From Streptomyces sp. BK239 (GTDB taxonomy: Bacteria; Actinomycetota; Actinomycetes; Streptomycetales; Streptomycetaceae): a stretch of 64,000 bases of DNA. Location of the stretch: NCBI RefSeq assembly GCF_004217285.1, contig NZ_SHKS01000006.1, forward strand, positions 124,001 to 188,000, given 5' to 3'. Position numbers and translations under genes: made by a program. The notes below the pieces were generated by a model. That model saw only the letters and a program-made list of their open reading frames with translations, had not been told where the DNA came from and made no database searches. How positions within the stretch are numbered: the first letter of the stretch is position 1; every line of letters begins with the position of its first letter. This document shows positions 34,254 to 43,643 of the stretch, one piece after another.

Positions 34254-34655
34254 TCAGCTGGCCAAAATGAACGCCAGGAAGCACATGACGATGACAGAAG
34301 AGAGCGTGAATATTTGATATTTACGGGGATATTGATACTGTTCTCTTTTGATCCCGTTTCGAAATTCTTCGCTGTACTGGAGGAGGATTTTTCGATATGG
34401 CAGAAACCCAATCGCCAGCCCCGTCCATGCGAACGAGTACAGGATCAGCATTTGATGGGCGTTCCAGTGCTGCCATTGAGCTTTGCCGACCGCGATCATG
34501 CCGAGGCAGGAGGCGATGGAGAGGGCGAAGAACATCAATGTCAACTTGCGCACCTTCATCCATCTGTCCACTGCAAGGCACAGCAGCAAAGTTGCGAAAG
34601 TGGCCATCATGATCAGGTAAATCAGGGGAAGCCGGGCAAGCACAAGAGGTCCCAT
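34254..34655 (-). CDS. Small membrane protein with four transmembrane segments; candidate immunity protein
   Basis: The 133-residue protein starts MGPLVLARLPLIYLIMMATF. Hydrophobic segments lie at about residues 5-28, 38-57, 67-85 and 115-132, with a basic cytoplasmic loop (PYRKILLQYSEEFRNGIKREQYQYPRKY is charged). Base composition is strikingly AT-rich for this genome: 42% G+C over 34321-34380, counted by eye. I recognise no family. It is encoded 61 bases downstream of the ALF-repeat protein on the same strand. Four helices and 110-180 residues is also the form of pore-forming colicin immunity proteins, which motivates the candidate role. Recent transfer is likely. Confidence 0.75.
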   Translation of the reverse strand: MGPLVLARLPLIYLIMMATFATLLLCLAVDRWMKVRKLTLMFFALSIASCLGMIAVGKAQWQHWNAHQMLILYSFAWTGLAIGFLPYRKILLQYSEEFRNGIKREQYQYPRKYQIFTLSSVIVMCFLAFILAS

Positions 34656-34716
34656 CGGTAGTCAGGGGGCCGCCGGCCGGCCGGCGGCCCCCTGCAGCAC
34701 TGGCGTCTTCAAGTGT

Positions 34717-37700
34717 TCAGAATAGAGATCCGAGCAGACCGGTGACGGGTGATATGAGATCGTGCCCGAACTGCGTGATCTTGGTAGCCACCTTCGTGCC
34801 GCCGAGGGCGCCGATCCATTTTGACTGGCCGAAGGTAAACACACCCAGAGCGGTGCTAGCCACGGAGCTCTTGAACTCGCTGCTGCCCCATCCGTAGCCG
34901 ATCCCGGTGAAGAGGGTGTTCAGACCCGCGAAGCCCAGCGAGGCGTAGGCGAAGCCTGCCGCAAAACCTTCTACGAACGGCACGGCGGGCGGGAAGACCA
35001 CGCCGGCGCCCAAGCCGCTGACGCCGAGAATGGCAGACATGAAACCGGTGCCGATGCTCAGCCAGTTGGTGGCGTTAGCGAGCCACCTCGCGTCTTCCTG
35101 CCACCAGGGAAGACCGCCCTGTACGCTGTCGTTGTCAGGAGTGTCGGCCGGGTTCGTTCCGCCTGCCTTGGCCTTGCGTGCCTCCTCAGCTGCTTTTTTG
35201 GCTGCTTCTGCGAGTTCGGCTGTCCGCTTGGCGGAAGCGATCTGCTGAGCTTGGCTTGCGGCGGCTGAAGCCGCTCGCGCGTCTTGGCCGGCTTGGATGG
35301 CAGAGGCGCGGGCGGCTGCTGCGGACGCTTGAGCGAAGTTCGCGGAGGCGACGGCGCTGCGGGCGGACTCCAGAGCACGATTGGCGGAGTAGTTCGCCGA
35401 ACGCGCGGCCGTGCGCGCAGTGCTGGCCGCTTGTTTGGCTCTGTCCGCGGAGGCTTGTGCATTTTTGGCGGCCTGCTCGGCGGCGTCCGCGTTCGCCTTT
35501 GCCTGCGTCGCGTAGACAGCGGCCTGATCGGCTGCCTGCTTTGCTTTGTTGGCCCACTGCAGCGCTTCGGATGCTGCGTTACGGGCCTTGGCCGCTGCTT
35601 CCTGGGCGCGGGCCGCGTCTTCCTGGGCCTTGTTTGCGATCTTCGCGGCAGCGGCGATTGCGCCCTGCATGGCGGCGATATGTGTGGCCGAGTCGTAGTC
35701 GAGTTGTGCGGTCTTGTATTGCACCGAGGCGATGAAGTTGCGGCGCATCCACGCCGGGCCCTCCAAGGCGGCCTCGGCGTGGGCTTTGGTGTAGGGGCCT
35801 GCGGTGGCCAGGATGGTGGCGGTGGCGACCGCGTCATCCTCCCGCTGTGCTGCTTCGCCGGTGACGGTGAGGAAGCGGTACATGGCTTCCGCTGTTCCTG
35901 CGTTCAGCGCTTCGGTCGCCGCCTTCCTCACCGCGGTGCCGGGGTTGTTACTCAGGAAGCGGGCCACGGCGACGCGATTGTCCTCCGCGGCGGCGCCGAT
36001 GACACCACTGCTGAGGAACTTCGTTGCGGCCTCTGGATCGCTGTCCTGCAGCACCGTAGTCGCGGCATCTGCGACGTTGGGGGTGGAGACTCGAGCCAGA
36101 AACAGCGCGGTCTCGCGATCGTCCTGCCGCTGGGCGAGCAGTCGGTCGGCGTCGATCCAGGCGTGAACGTCCGAATCAGACCCCGACAGAGCGAAGCGCG
36201 CAGCCTCACGCGACCACGTGCCGTGGGAGTTCATGACAGCGATGGCTGCCTTGCGCCCGAGGAGCGCGGCAACGGATTCGTTTCCCGCCTTGAGCGCTGA
36301 CTCGGCCTTGGCGATGAGGTCCTTCGTGGCCTGGTCGGCTTGTTCTGCCTGTGTCCGCTTCTGAGCGAGTCCTGCCTTCTCCTGCTGTTCGATCTGCGCC
36401 AGCAGGCGCATTTCCTCGACCGCTTGCTTCCGGTCCTCGTCCAGGCGCTGCCATTCAGCCTCGCGTGCCTTCTTCTCCACGTCGATGGCCTGGGTGACAG
36501 CGTTGGTGGCGGTGTTCGCAGCCTTGGTGGCTTCATTGGCGAACTCAGTGGACTTCTTCGCGTACTCAACGGCCTGTCCCGCATACTGGGCAGCCCACTC
36601 GGCAGCGTCCGCAGCCTTGTCTGCGTGAGTCGCGGCACTGTTGGCGGCGTCTCGTGCGGTACGGGCGGCGACTGCCGCACTGTTCGCCAGCGCCTGCGCA
36701 GTGCCGGCGGCGTTGGTGGCGATCTGCGCGTTGGCGGCAGCGATCTGTGCCTGCTTGGAGGCTTCCGCGGCCTCGGCCTGCGCCTTGCCGGCGGCGCTGG
36801 CTGCCGCAGCGGATGATGTCGCGGCAGCGGCGGCGTTACGCGCCGCGGATGCGGCCGCTGACCCGGCGCTCGCGGCCTGGGCTGAGGCACCGGCCGCGTA
36901 GTCGGCGGCAGTCGCTGCACTTCGGGCCTTGGCGGCAGCGTTGCGTGCGGCTACGGCGGCAGTCTTGGCGGCGGATGCTTGCGAAGCATCCTTGGATGCG
37001 GCGATCGCAGCGTTGTAGGCCCGGGCGGCAGCGGAGCCGGCGCTTGCGGCAGCCTGGCTTGCTGCGCTGGCGGCATAGGCGGCACGGCGCGACGCCTGGA
37101 CCGCGGCGTGGGAAGCACGGATGGCGACTCGGGCCGAGTCCGCCGCGCCCTGCGCGGCCTCGGCAGCCTTGCGCGCTGCTGCACCGGATTTGATGACGTC
37201 GTCTTGCGCGGCCTGGGCCTCGGCCGCGGCCTTCTCTGCCGCCTCCTTGGCCTTGGCGGCGGCCTCGACAGCGCGAGCAGCGGCCTCTTCGGCCTGCTTC
37301 GTCTTCGCATCTGCCTTCTTGCCTTCGCGCTGGACGACCGCGACCAGCTCCTCGATCGTCATGGCCTCCTGGTCTCGGGCACGCGCGATGTGCTGACCGA
37401 TCTCCAGAAACCATTCGATGTCGTCGGCGGTGCCGGATAACGCACGGGATGCGTACTTCTGAACCTCAGGACCAGCCTGTGTCAGAAGCTTGGAGGTCTC
37501 GAAGCGCATGTCTTCCAGGCGAGCGGTGTACTGGCCCTGCGTCAGGAACTGTTCTAACGCCGTGCGGGTCCCCGCGTTCAGGGCTGCGTTGCCCTCGCGA
37601 CGCACGGCCTTGTCACCCGCGGCCATCACCGTCGCAGTGGCCACCCGCAGGTCCTCCATGAGGCCAGTCTTGAAACCGCCCTTCAGATAGTCGGCGATGG

Positions 37701-38079
37701 AGGCGTCGCCGCCCTCGAGCGCGGCGACGGCATCGCGACGACTGCCCTTTCCGGCACCTGCAAGGGACGTGGCGAGTGCGACACGGTTGTCCTCTGCGGT
37801 GGCCCTACGAAGCTCCACAGCCAAGAACGTCTGGACGTCGGTATCCGAACCGGTCAGCGCCAACTCCGCAGCAGCACGGACGGCTTTGCCGCCCAGCAGC
37901 CATGCATGGACGACCCGAGCGCGGTCGGTGTCAGGCAAATTGAACGGGTCGCCGTCGGGCGGCGCTGTATCGGCTAAGGCCAGGGAGGGACTGAGCACAA
38001 GGCTCGAAGTAGCAGCTAGTGCTGTGGTGGCCGCGAGGGCACCGAGAACGCGCCGTCTGCTCCAGTAGGTGGTCTCCAA
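34717..38079 (-). CDS. Tat-exported ALF-repeat, Ala-rich coiled-coil protein with hydrophobic C-terminal domain
   Basis: The 1,120-residue protein has a start TTG supported by GGAGGA six bases upstream. A twin-arginine signal (WSRRRVLGALAATTALA) ends near LALA-DT. ALF-type short repeats occupy about residues 52-240 and 630-790 (for example LALTGSDTDVQTFLAVELRR, ALNAGTAEAMYRFL). Alanine-rich predicted coiled coils fill about 245-610 and 800-970. A Gly/Pro/Asn/Asp linker at about 973-990 precedes a distinct 129-residue end (992-1120). That end has two glycine-rich hydrophobic segments (FMSAILGVSGLGAGVVF and FAAGFAYASLGFAGLNTLFTG). The long rod plus variable hydrophobic tip suggests a secreted or surface toxin or adhesin. 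Repeat-family membership is fairly sure; the role is inference. Confidence 0.85.
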   Translation of the reverse strand: METTYWSRRRVLGALAATTALAATSSLVLSPSLALADTAPPDGDPFNLPDTDRARVVHAWLLGGKAVRAAAELALTGSDTDVQTFLAVELRRATAEDNRVALATSLAGAGKGSRRDAVAALEGGDASIADYLKGGFKTGLMEDLRVATATVMAAGDKAVRREGNAALNAGTRTALEQFLTQGQYTARLEDMRFETSKLLTQAGPEVQKYASRALSGTADDIEWFLEIGQHIARARDQEAMTIEELVAVVQREGKKADAKTKQAEEAAARAVEAAAKAKEAAEKAAAEAQAAQDDVIKSGAAARKAAEAAQGAADSARVAIRASHAAVQASRRAAYAASAASQAAASAGSAAARAYNAAIAASKDASQASAAKTAAVAARNAAAKARSAATAADYAAGASAQAASAGSAAASAARNAAAAATSSAAAASAAGKAQAEAAEASKQAQIAAANAQIATNAAGTAQALANSAAVAARTARDAANSAATHADKAADAAEWAAQYAGQAVEYAKKSTEFANEATKAANTATNAVTQAIDVEKKAREAEWQRLDEDRKQAVEEMRLLAQIEQQEKAGLAQKRTQAEQADQATKDLIAKAESALKAGNESVAALLGRKAAIAVMNSHGTWSREAARFALSGSDSDVHAWIDADRLLAQRQDDRETALFLARVSTPNVADAATTVLQDSDPEAATKFLSSGVIGAAAEDNRVAVARFLSNNPGTAVRKAATEALNAGTAEAMYRFLTVTGEAAQREDDAVATATILATAGPYTKAHAEAALEGPAWMRRNFIASVQYKTAQLDYDSATHIAAMQGAIAAAAKIANKAQEDAARAQEAAAKARNAASEALQWANKAKQAADQAAVYATQAKANADAAEQAAKNAQASADRAKQAASTARTAARSANYSANRALESARSAVASANFAQASAAAARASAIQAGQDARAASAAASQAQQIASAKRTAELAEAAKKAAEEARKAKAGGTNPADTPDNDSVQGGLPWWQEDARWLANATNWLSIGTGFMSAILGVSGLGAGVVFPPAVPFVEGFAAGFAYASLGFAGLNTLFTGIGYGWGSSEFKSSVASTALGVFTFGQSKWIGALGGTKVATKITQFGHDLISPVTGLLGSLF

Positions 38080-38393
38080 GGCGTTCCTCCAGCTGATTGT
38101 CAGGCAGCGGCGTCACCCTTGGTGACGTCCGCCGTACGAGCTTGGTGAGGGTGTGTCAAGAGTTGGCTCGGGCTGTGGTTGCACCGCGCGGCGGGCGAGC
38201 CCCGTGACGATAAGCATGTAAAGAGCCTGTTGGCTACATGGATAATCTGCCTACGGCAAGAGGGAGCGGCAACAAGATCATTTTGCGCCACTGTGCTGCA
38301 GACAGGCTGATTTCCGTGTAGCCCCTGACTGTGAACGAGTGCTTGAATCCCACGTCTCTGTGTTGATCACTACCGTTCAAGCAAGGAACCTGC
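38080..38393. other. 314-base divergent intergenic region
   Basis: No gene is supported. It carries the promoters for the ALF-repeat gene (left) and the small secreted protein (right) and is AT-richer than the core. TTGAAT near 38343 could be a -35 for the right-hand gene, but no convincing -10 is paired with it. Confidence 0.4.
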
Positions 38394-38903
38394 ATGACAG
38401 TCATACGGCGGGTCATCGCTACGGCTGCGACTGCTGCCGGTGCGGCCGCGATCGTCGCCACCGCCTTATCCCACACCGCACGCAGCAACGCGCCCGAATC
38501 GGTTTCGGTGGTCGACAGTCAACCGGGCCCTGCCATCGAAACCTTCGACTACCCGAACGCAGATCAGATCAAGGCGCAAAAGGGGATCACCCTCAAGCGA
38601 GGCGATGGCAACATCACCCTGGTCGACTGCTCCTCTGGCACCGGCCTGATGGAAGTCTGGGCACGCAGCAACGACAAGTTCTGCTTCCGAGCGACCGGCA
38701 GCTCCGGCTGGCTCAGCCTGGAGCTCCCTTCCGTGCACGTGGTCAAGGGGCCGGGCGATCAGGCTGCAGAGGTCACCCTGACCGCACCCGACAACACCCA
38801 ACAGGAGGTCAAGGTTCCTAAGGGCACCTGGACGTCCGTCGGAGAGGCCACCGATCCGCAAGGGCGCGAGTTCGTCCTGGTCGAGATCCGCACGACTAAG
38901 TAG
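38394..38903 (+). CDS. Small secreted protein with one likely disulfide
   Basis: The 169-residue protein starts MTVIRRVIATAATAAGAAAIVATALSHTA, a Sec-type signal peptide. The mature part (about residues 30-169) is rich in beta-formers and has only two cysteines, in ITLVDCSS and DKFCFRA, which could pair. The AAGGA ribosome site lies 7 bases before the ATG. It is divergent from the ALF-repeat gene, so shared control is plausible. No family is recognised. Confidence 0.75.
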   Translation: MTVIRRVIATAATAAGAAAIVATALSHTARSNAPESVSVVDSQPGPAIETFDYPNADQIKAQKGITLKRGDGNITLVDCSSGTGLMEVWARSNDKFCFRATGSSGWLSLELPSVHVVKGPGDQAAEVTLTAPDNTQQEVKVPKGTWTSVGEATDPQGREFVLVEIRTTK

Positions 38904-39272
38904 CGGGACGCACCCGTACTGTCGGCGGTCGGCCTCCGGGCCACCACCCTCCTTGCTGGGGGCGCCCTAAGCGCGGTGCTCGACCATTCGCAGGCGGGCA
39001 TGTAAGCGTCAGGGCACGAGGTGAGATTCGCGAGGCGGGCTTCCTACCGCTTGCTGCGGCTGTCGAACCGGCGGCTGCGCCACTTTCGCTTTTTCACTGT
39101 CCCGCTGCTAACTCCAATCGCCGGGTACGGCAGTCGGTCTCGAAGGGCTCGCGGTATCGCCGCTGCGACGAAGTCCCGTCTTTCCTGACGGCAGGTCTTC
39201 GAGACACACAAGTCCGAGTGCCTATATGGACACTGCACTCTGTCCCAGAATTCATACTTACGGGGATCATTA
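38904..39272. other. 369-base gap without a supported gene
   Basis: I see no credible gene, hairpin terminator or repeat here. Short frames lack ribosome sites and the codon bias of real genes. It should contain the promoter of the secreted protease-fold gene that starts at 39273. Confidence 0.4.
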
Positions 39273-40928
39273 ATGCATCACACGCAATCCGGCCGCTTAG
39301 TCAGTCTTGCCGCCGCGACTGCACTACTGACCGTGCCTCTGGTGCTTGCAACTCCTGACCCTGCATCCGCCCTCGCGGGCTCGCCCGAAACGGGCAACTC
39401 CTACACGTTCACCGCGAAGCTTGCCATCGGCGATGAGTTCAGATCCTGCACAGGAACGCTCATCAACGCCCAGTGGGTGCTGACCGCGAGCAGCTGTTTC
39501 GCCGACGACCCCGCCGCCGGCTACACCATCGCCGCCGGCAAGCCGAAGTGGAAGACCACCGCGACCGTCGGACGCACCGATCTCGCCACGACGACCGGTC
39601 AGGTCAGAGAAGTCGTGGAACTCGTCCCCCGGACAGATCGCGACCTCGTTCTGGCCAAGCTCGCCACGCCGGTGCGCGGCATCACCCCGCTTCGGGTCGG
39701 CTCCACGTCGCCTGCCGTGAACGATCAGCTCAAGGGCGCAGGTTACGGTCGGACGAAAGACACCTGGGTGCCTGGCCGCCTCCACGCGGGGGACTTCACC
39801 GTCAACCAGGTGGACACGAACCGCCTTCAGATCGACGGCACGCCCGTCTGCAAGGGCGACACGGGCGCTCCCGTCTTCCGCGAGAAGAACGGTGTACTCG
39901 AACTCGCCGCCGTGGCGACCGCTTCGTGGCAGGGCGGCTGCCTGGGAACGTCCGAGACGCGGACCGGCGCTGTCGCCACTCGGGTGGACGATCTCGGCAC
40001 CTGGGTGAGGCAGTCGACCGCGTCCACGCTCACGCCATGGCGCCTTCAGATGGTCACGGTCGCGGGCAAGGACCTGTACCACTCGGTCAGGGACAGCAAC
40101 TGGGACTGGACGGCCTTCGGTGCCGTCGAGCAGGCGGCCGGTGGCATCGGCGATGTCGAGCAGGCGGCCGAAGCGGGCATCAGCGGCACGAACACCGTCC
40201 TCGCGCTGGGTGCGGACGGTGTCGTCTACGAGACCAAGCGCAACCCGAACGGCGCGTGGGTCCCGTTCCGCCCGCTGACGTCCGAGCTCGGCAGCTTGGC
40301 CGGCCTGAAGAAGATCTCCGTCACCTCCATGGGCTCCACGCTCGGGCTCGTCGGCATCGGAGGCGGCCGGGTTTACCACAGTGTCCGGGACGCGTCGGGC
40401 AAGTGGATCAAGTGGGGTGACGTCTCCGCCGCTGCCGGCAATCTGACCAACCCCACCGACATCACCATCACGAAGGTGGGAGACGCCACGCACGTCGGCG
40501 TCGTCGCCAACAGCAACAAGGCCTACCACGTCGTCCGCGACAGCCTCGGCAACTGGGGCTCCTGGGGCGAGATCACCAAGATCACCGGCGCGCCCACCAG
40601 TGTCAGCGCCGTGGCCTTCTCCGGTACCGGCGCTGACGACCTCCAGGCCGTCCTCGTCGAGCCCAACGGCGGCCTGAGGCACGTCGCCCGCCTGTCGAAC
40701 GGCAACTGGACCGCGTTCGGCGACCTCGCCGGCCCCGTCCTCGGCACAGGCCCCGTGACCGCCGTCAGTGCGGCGACCGTGGACAACGAGTTCCACACGG
40801 CGATCATCCGCAACGGCACCATCAAGCACACGGTGCGCCACGTCGACGGCACCTGGGAGCCGGCCGACACCCCGCCGGGCGCTCCGGCAGACCCCACATC
40901 CCTTGGCATCACGGCCAGCCGGAACTGA
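39273..40928 (+). CDS. Secreted trypsin-fold pseudoprotease with C-terminal tectonin/propeller-like repeats
   Basis: The 551-residue protein has a Sec signal (MHHTQSGRLVSLAAATALLTVPLVLA...SALA) followed by an S1-type domain to about residue 245. The catalytic triad is broken. The usual TAAHC is TASSC, so His is Ser. The usual GDSGGP is GDTGAP, so the nucleophile Ser is Thr. Only the Asp (RDLVLAKL) remains. The C-terminal 300 residues contain about five repeats of YHSVRDxxGxWxxWGDV type (for instance VYHSVRDASGKWIKWGDV, AYHVVRDSLGNWGSWGEI), as in lectin-like beta-propellers. It is probably a binding protein at the cell exterior, not a protease. A perfect terminator follows. Confidence 0.88.
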   Translation: MHHTQSGRLVSLAAATALLTVPLVLATPDPASALAGSPETGNSYTFTAKLAIGDEFRSCTGTLINAQWVLTASSCFADDPAAGYTIAAGKPKWKTTATVGRTDLATTTGQVREVVELVPRTDRDLVLAKLATPVRGITPLRVGSTSPAVNDQLKGAGYGRTKDTWVPGRLHAGDFTVNQVDTNRLQIDGTPVCKGDTGAPVFREKNGVLELAAVATASWQGGCLGTSETRTGAVATRVDDLGTWVRQSTASTLTPWRLQMVTVAGKDLYHSVRDSNWDWTAFGAVEQAAGGIGDVEQAAEAGISGTNTVLALGADGVVYETKRNPNGAWVPFRPLTSELGSLAGLKKISVTSMGSTLGLVGIGGGRVYHSVRDASGKWIKWGDVSAAAGNLTNPTDITITKVGDATHVGVVANSNKAYHVVRDSLGNWGSWGEITKITGAPTSVSAVAFSGTGADDLQAVLVEPNGGLRHVARLSNGNWTAFGDLAGPVLGTGPVTAVSAATVDNEFHTAIIRNGTIKHTVRHVDGTWEPADTPPGAPADPTSLGITASRN

Positions 40929-40935
40929 TCGGTTC

Positions 40936-40962
40936 GGCTCCGGTCCGACGCGGACCGGAGCC
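40936..40962 (+). terminator. Terminator after the pseudoprotease gene
   Basis: GGCTCCGGTCCG (40936-40947) pairs exactly with CGGACCGGAGCC (40951-40962) around a 3-base loop, 8 bases past the stop. Confidence 0.8.
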
Positions 40963-40989
40963 GGACTTCCCCTCGAAAAGGTGTATGTC

Positions 40990-42240
40990 ATGCAACGTGC
41001 CCTTGTGCGCCGCCTGCAAGCGTGGCGCTGGTCGCACGGCACCGTTGCCGAGCTGCTGTCGGGCCGGGACAACAGTCTCGGATTCCTGCGGTTGGCCCTC
41101 GCCACCGCCGTCATCGTGTCGCACGCCCGTGCTCTCGGCTACGGCGGCAAGGAATACGGGCGCGGCTTCTCCGGGGAGCAGATCTCTCTGGGCACTCTCG
41201 CCGTCTACGGCTTCTTCGTCCTCTCCGGTCTTCTGGTCACCCGCAGTGGCTTACGCCTTCCGGTGGGCCGGTTCCTGTGGCACCGGGCGCTGCGTATCCT
41301 GCCCGGCTTCTGGGTGTGCCTCGCGCTGACCGCGTTCGTCGCCGCCCCGCTGCACTACTGGCACGTGCACTCCACCTTCGACGGAATCGGCGGCCCGACC
41401 GGTCCGATCCGATACGTCCAGGCCAACTGGGTCATCGCGACACGCGAGTACGACATCTCCGGGCTCATGGAGTACGAGCGCTCCCGCGGGGTCACACACG
41501 CCGCCGCCTTCAACGGGTCGCTGTGGACGCTGCGTCACGAGGCGCTCTGCTACATCGGCGTCGCCCTCCTCGCCGTCACCGGGATCCTCGCCCGGGCCCG
41601 CCGTGCCGTCGTACTCATCACCGTCGTGCTCGGCTGGCTGGTCGTGCGGCAGGCGATCCACACCCCCTACTGGGGCGGTCCCGTCCAGGCCGGCTACCTC
41701 CGCACCTTCTGGCTGCCGCTGATCGGAGCCGTCACCCCGGCCTTCATGTTCTACCTCGGCCTGGCCTTCTGCCTCGGCATGCTCGGCGAGCTGTACAAGA
41801 AACACGTCCCCGTGAGCGACCCGCTCGCCCTCGTCTCCTTCGCCGTCCTGCTCGGTAGCCTGCACTACGGCTACTTCTACGTCGTGGGCATACCGGCCTT
41901 CGCCTACGCCCTGCTGTGGCTCGCCATCCGACTGCCCGGCGCCTTCCGCCGCATCGGCGCCCGCAACGACTACTCCTACGGCATCTACATCTACGGCTTC
42001 CTCGTGCAGCAGGCCCTCGCCGTCGCCGGCTGCACCCGCTTCGGGCTCACCGTGTACTTCCTGCTGACCATGGCGCTCACCCTGCCCCTCGCCGTCGCCT
42101 CCTGGCACCTGGTCGAGCGCCCCGCGCTCCGCCTGAAGGACCTCGGCAGGCGCCGGGCCGTCGTTGCCCCGGGGGTGCCGCCCGTTCCACGGGACGGCGG
42201 CAGGTCCGAGGAGCGCGCCGAGGATCGCCTGGTGCGCTAG
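40990..42240 (+). CDS. Acyltransferase 3 family membrane protein (first of two paralogs)
   Basis: The 416-residue integral membrane protein has about ten helices. AT3 (OafA/YrhL-type) signs are LRLALATAVIVSHARALGYGG with the conserved His near the start, RFLWHRALRILPGFWVCL, a DYSYGIYIYGFLVQQ segment and a terminal SWHLVERPALRLK. The family moves acyl groups across the membrane onto sugars, lipids or peptides. ATG at 40990 has AAAAGG upstream. It lies 62 bases after the pseudoprotease, separated by a terminator. The next gene is its paralog. The acceptor is unknown. Confidence 0.9.
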   Translation: MQRALVRRLQAWRWSHGTVAELLSGRDNSLGFLRLALATAVIVSHARALGYGGKEYGRGFSGEQISLGTLAVYGFFVLSGLLVTRSGLRLPVGRFLWHRALRILPGFWVCLALTAFVAAPLHYWHVHSTFDGIGGPTGPIRYVQANWVIATREYDISGLMEYERSRGVTHAAAFNGSLWTLRHEALCYIGVALLAVTGILARARRAVVLITVVLGWLVVRQAIHTPYWGGPVQAGYLRTFWLPLIGAVTPAFMFYLGLAFCLGMLGELYKKHVPVSDPLALVSFAVLLGSLHYGYFYVVGIPAFAYALLWLAIRLPGAFRRIGARNDYSYGIYIYGFLVQQALAVAGCTRFGLTVYFLLTMALTLPLAVASWHLVERPALRLKDLGRRRAVVAPGVPPVPRDGGRSEERAEDRLVR

Positions 42241-42398
42241 CGGCAAAGCGATCTGGATCGCTCGGACGGAACCGGCGATGGTGCAGAAACACTCTTCCTC
42301 ACCGTCGCCACTCGGAGAAATCCTCTCGATGCAGGGCGACATGACGTTACGTCAGCTGTTCGGGCATCGATCACACAGTCACGACAAACGGGGAAGCA

Positions 42399-43643
42399 AT
42401 GCACCGCGTCTTAGCGATCCGGTGGTCACACGGCACCGTCGCGGAGCTCCTGACCGGCCGCAACAACAGCCTGGGCCTGCTGAGGATGTGCCTGGCCCTG
42501 GCGGTGGTCGTCTCGCACGCCCGCATCCTGGGGTACGGCGGGAAGGAGTACCTCCACCACTTCAGCGGAGGTCAGACCGAGCTCGGCAAACTGTCGGTCT
42601 ACGGCTTCTTCGTGCTCTCCGGCTTGCTCGTCACCCGCAGCGGTGCCCGGCTTCCGGTGGGTCGCTTCCTGTGGCACCGGGCGCTGCGCATCCTGCCCGG
42701 CTTATGGGTGTGCCTGACCGTCACGGCTTTCGTGATAGCCCCCTTCCTCTATTGGCGCCTGCACTCCACGCTCGACGGTTTCAACGGTCCTCGCGGACCG
42801 TTCGAGTACCTTCAGGCGAATTGGAGCGTGACTACCATGCAGCCGGACATTGCCCGGATCATGGCCGACGGCCGGTCAGCCGGGCGCATACACGCAGGCG
42901 CCTTCAACGGTGCCTTGTGGAGCCTGCGTTACGAAGTGACGTGCTACCTGGGGGTCGCGGTCCTCGCCGTCACCGGCGTTCTGGCCCGTGCCCGACGGGT
43001 CGTCCTGTTGATCACGCTGGTACTCGGCTGGCTGGTCATACGCCATGCCAGTACGGACCCTTTCTGGGCCGGTCAGTACTCGTCCCACTACCTGCGCGAC
43101 CTGCACCCGCCGCTGGTCGGCCAGCTCAGCCCGACGTTCCTGATCTACCTCGGCTTCGCCTTCGGGCTCGGCGCGGTCATCGAGGTGGCCCGTCACCGGA
43201 TTCCCGTCAGCGACCCACTGGGCCTTGCTTCCCTGATCGTCCTGGTCGGCAGCCTCCACTACGGTTACCTCTTCACCGTGGGCATACCGGCCTTCGCCTA
43301 TCTGCTGGTGTGGCTCGCCGTCCGCCTCCCGGCTCCCTGCCGCCGTATCGGGGCCCGTAACGACTATTCCTACGGCATCTACATCTACGGCTTCCCCGTC
43401 CAGCAGGCCCTCGCGCTGCTCGGCGGCACACGGTGGGGCATCGCCGCCTACCTGGCCCTCACCCTGGCGTTCACCCTCCTGCTCGCCGCGGCGTCCTGGC
43501 ACTTCGTCGAGCGTCCGGCCATGAGGCTGAAGGATCTCCGTCTCCGCAGGGGCGGCCGGGACAGCGATCCGGTAGAACCGCCGGCTGACCCGAAGGCGGT
43601 GATGCCGCAGCCCGTCGGAGCCGTGCCGGCGAACCTGCCGTGA
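42399..43643 (+). CDS. Acyltransferase 3 family membrane protein (second paralog)
   Basis: The 414-residue protein is similar to the preceding one from end to end (WSHGTVAELLTGRNNSLG, RFLWHRALRILPGLWVCL and DYSYGIYIYGFPVQQ occur in both with a few changes), so a tandem duplication is clear. It differs most in the extracytoplasmic loop at about residues 125-165, which may set acceptor choice. GGGGAAG precedes the ATG. The 158-base gap before it has no terminator, so co-transcription with the first copy is possible. Confidence 0.9.
   Translation: MHRVLAIRWSHGTVAELLTGRNNSLGLLRMCLALAVVVSHARILGYGGKEYLHHFSGGQTELGKLSVYGFFVLSGLLVTRSGARLPVGRFLWHRALRILPGLWVCLTVTAFVIAPFLYWRLHSTLDGFNGPRGPFEYLQANWSVTTMQPDIARIMADGRSAGRIHAGAFNGALWSLRYEVTCYLGVAVLAVTGVLARARRVVLLITLVLGWLVIRHASTDPFWAGQYSSHYLRDLHPPLVGQLSPTFLIYLGFAFGLGAVIEVARHRIPVSDPLGLASLIVLVGSLHYGYLFTVGIPAFAYLLVWLAVRLPAPCRRIGARNDYSYGIYIYGFPVQQALALLGGTRWGIAAYLALTLAFTLLLAAASWHFVERPAMRLKDLRLRRGGRDSDPVEPPADPKAVMPQPVGAVPANLP

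Noticed and set aside
35000..37500. Long plus-strand frames across the Ala-rich coiled-coil gene
   Set aside because: They are shadows of the GCN-rich codons of the minus-strand gene and have no start signals.
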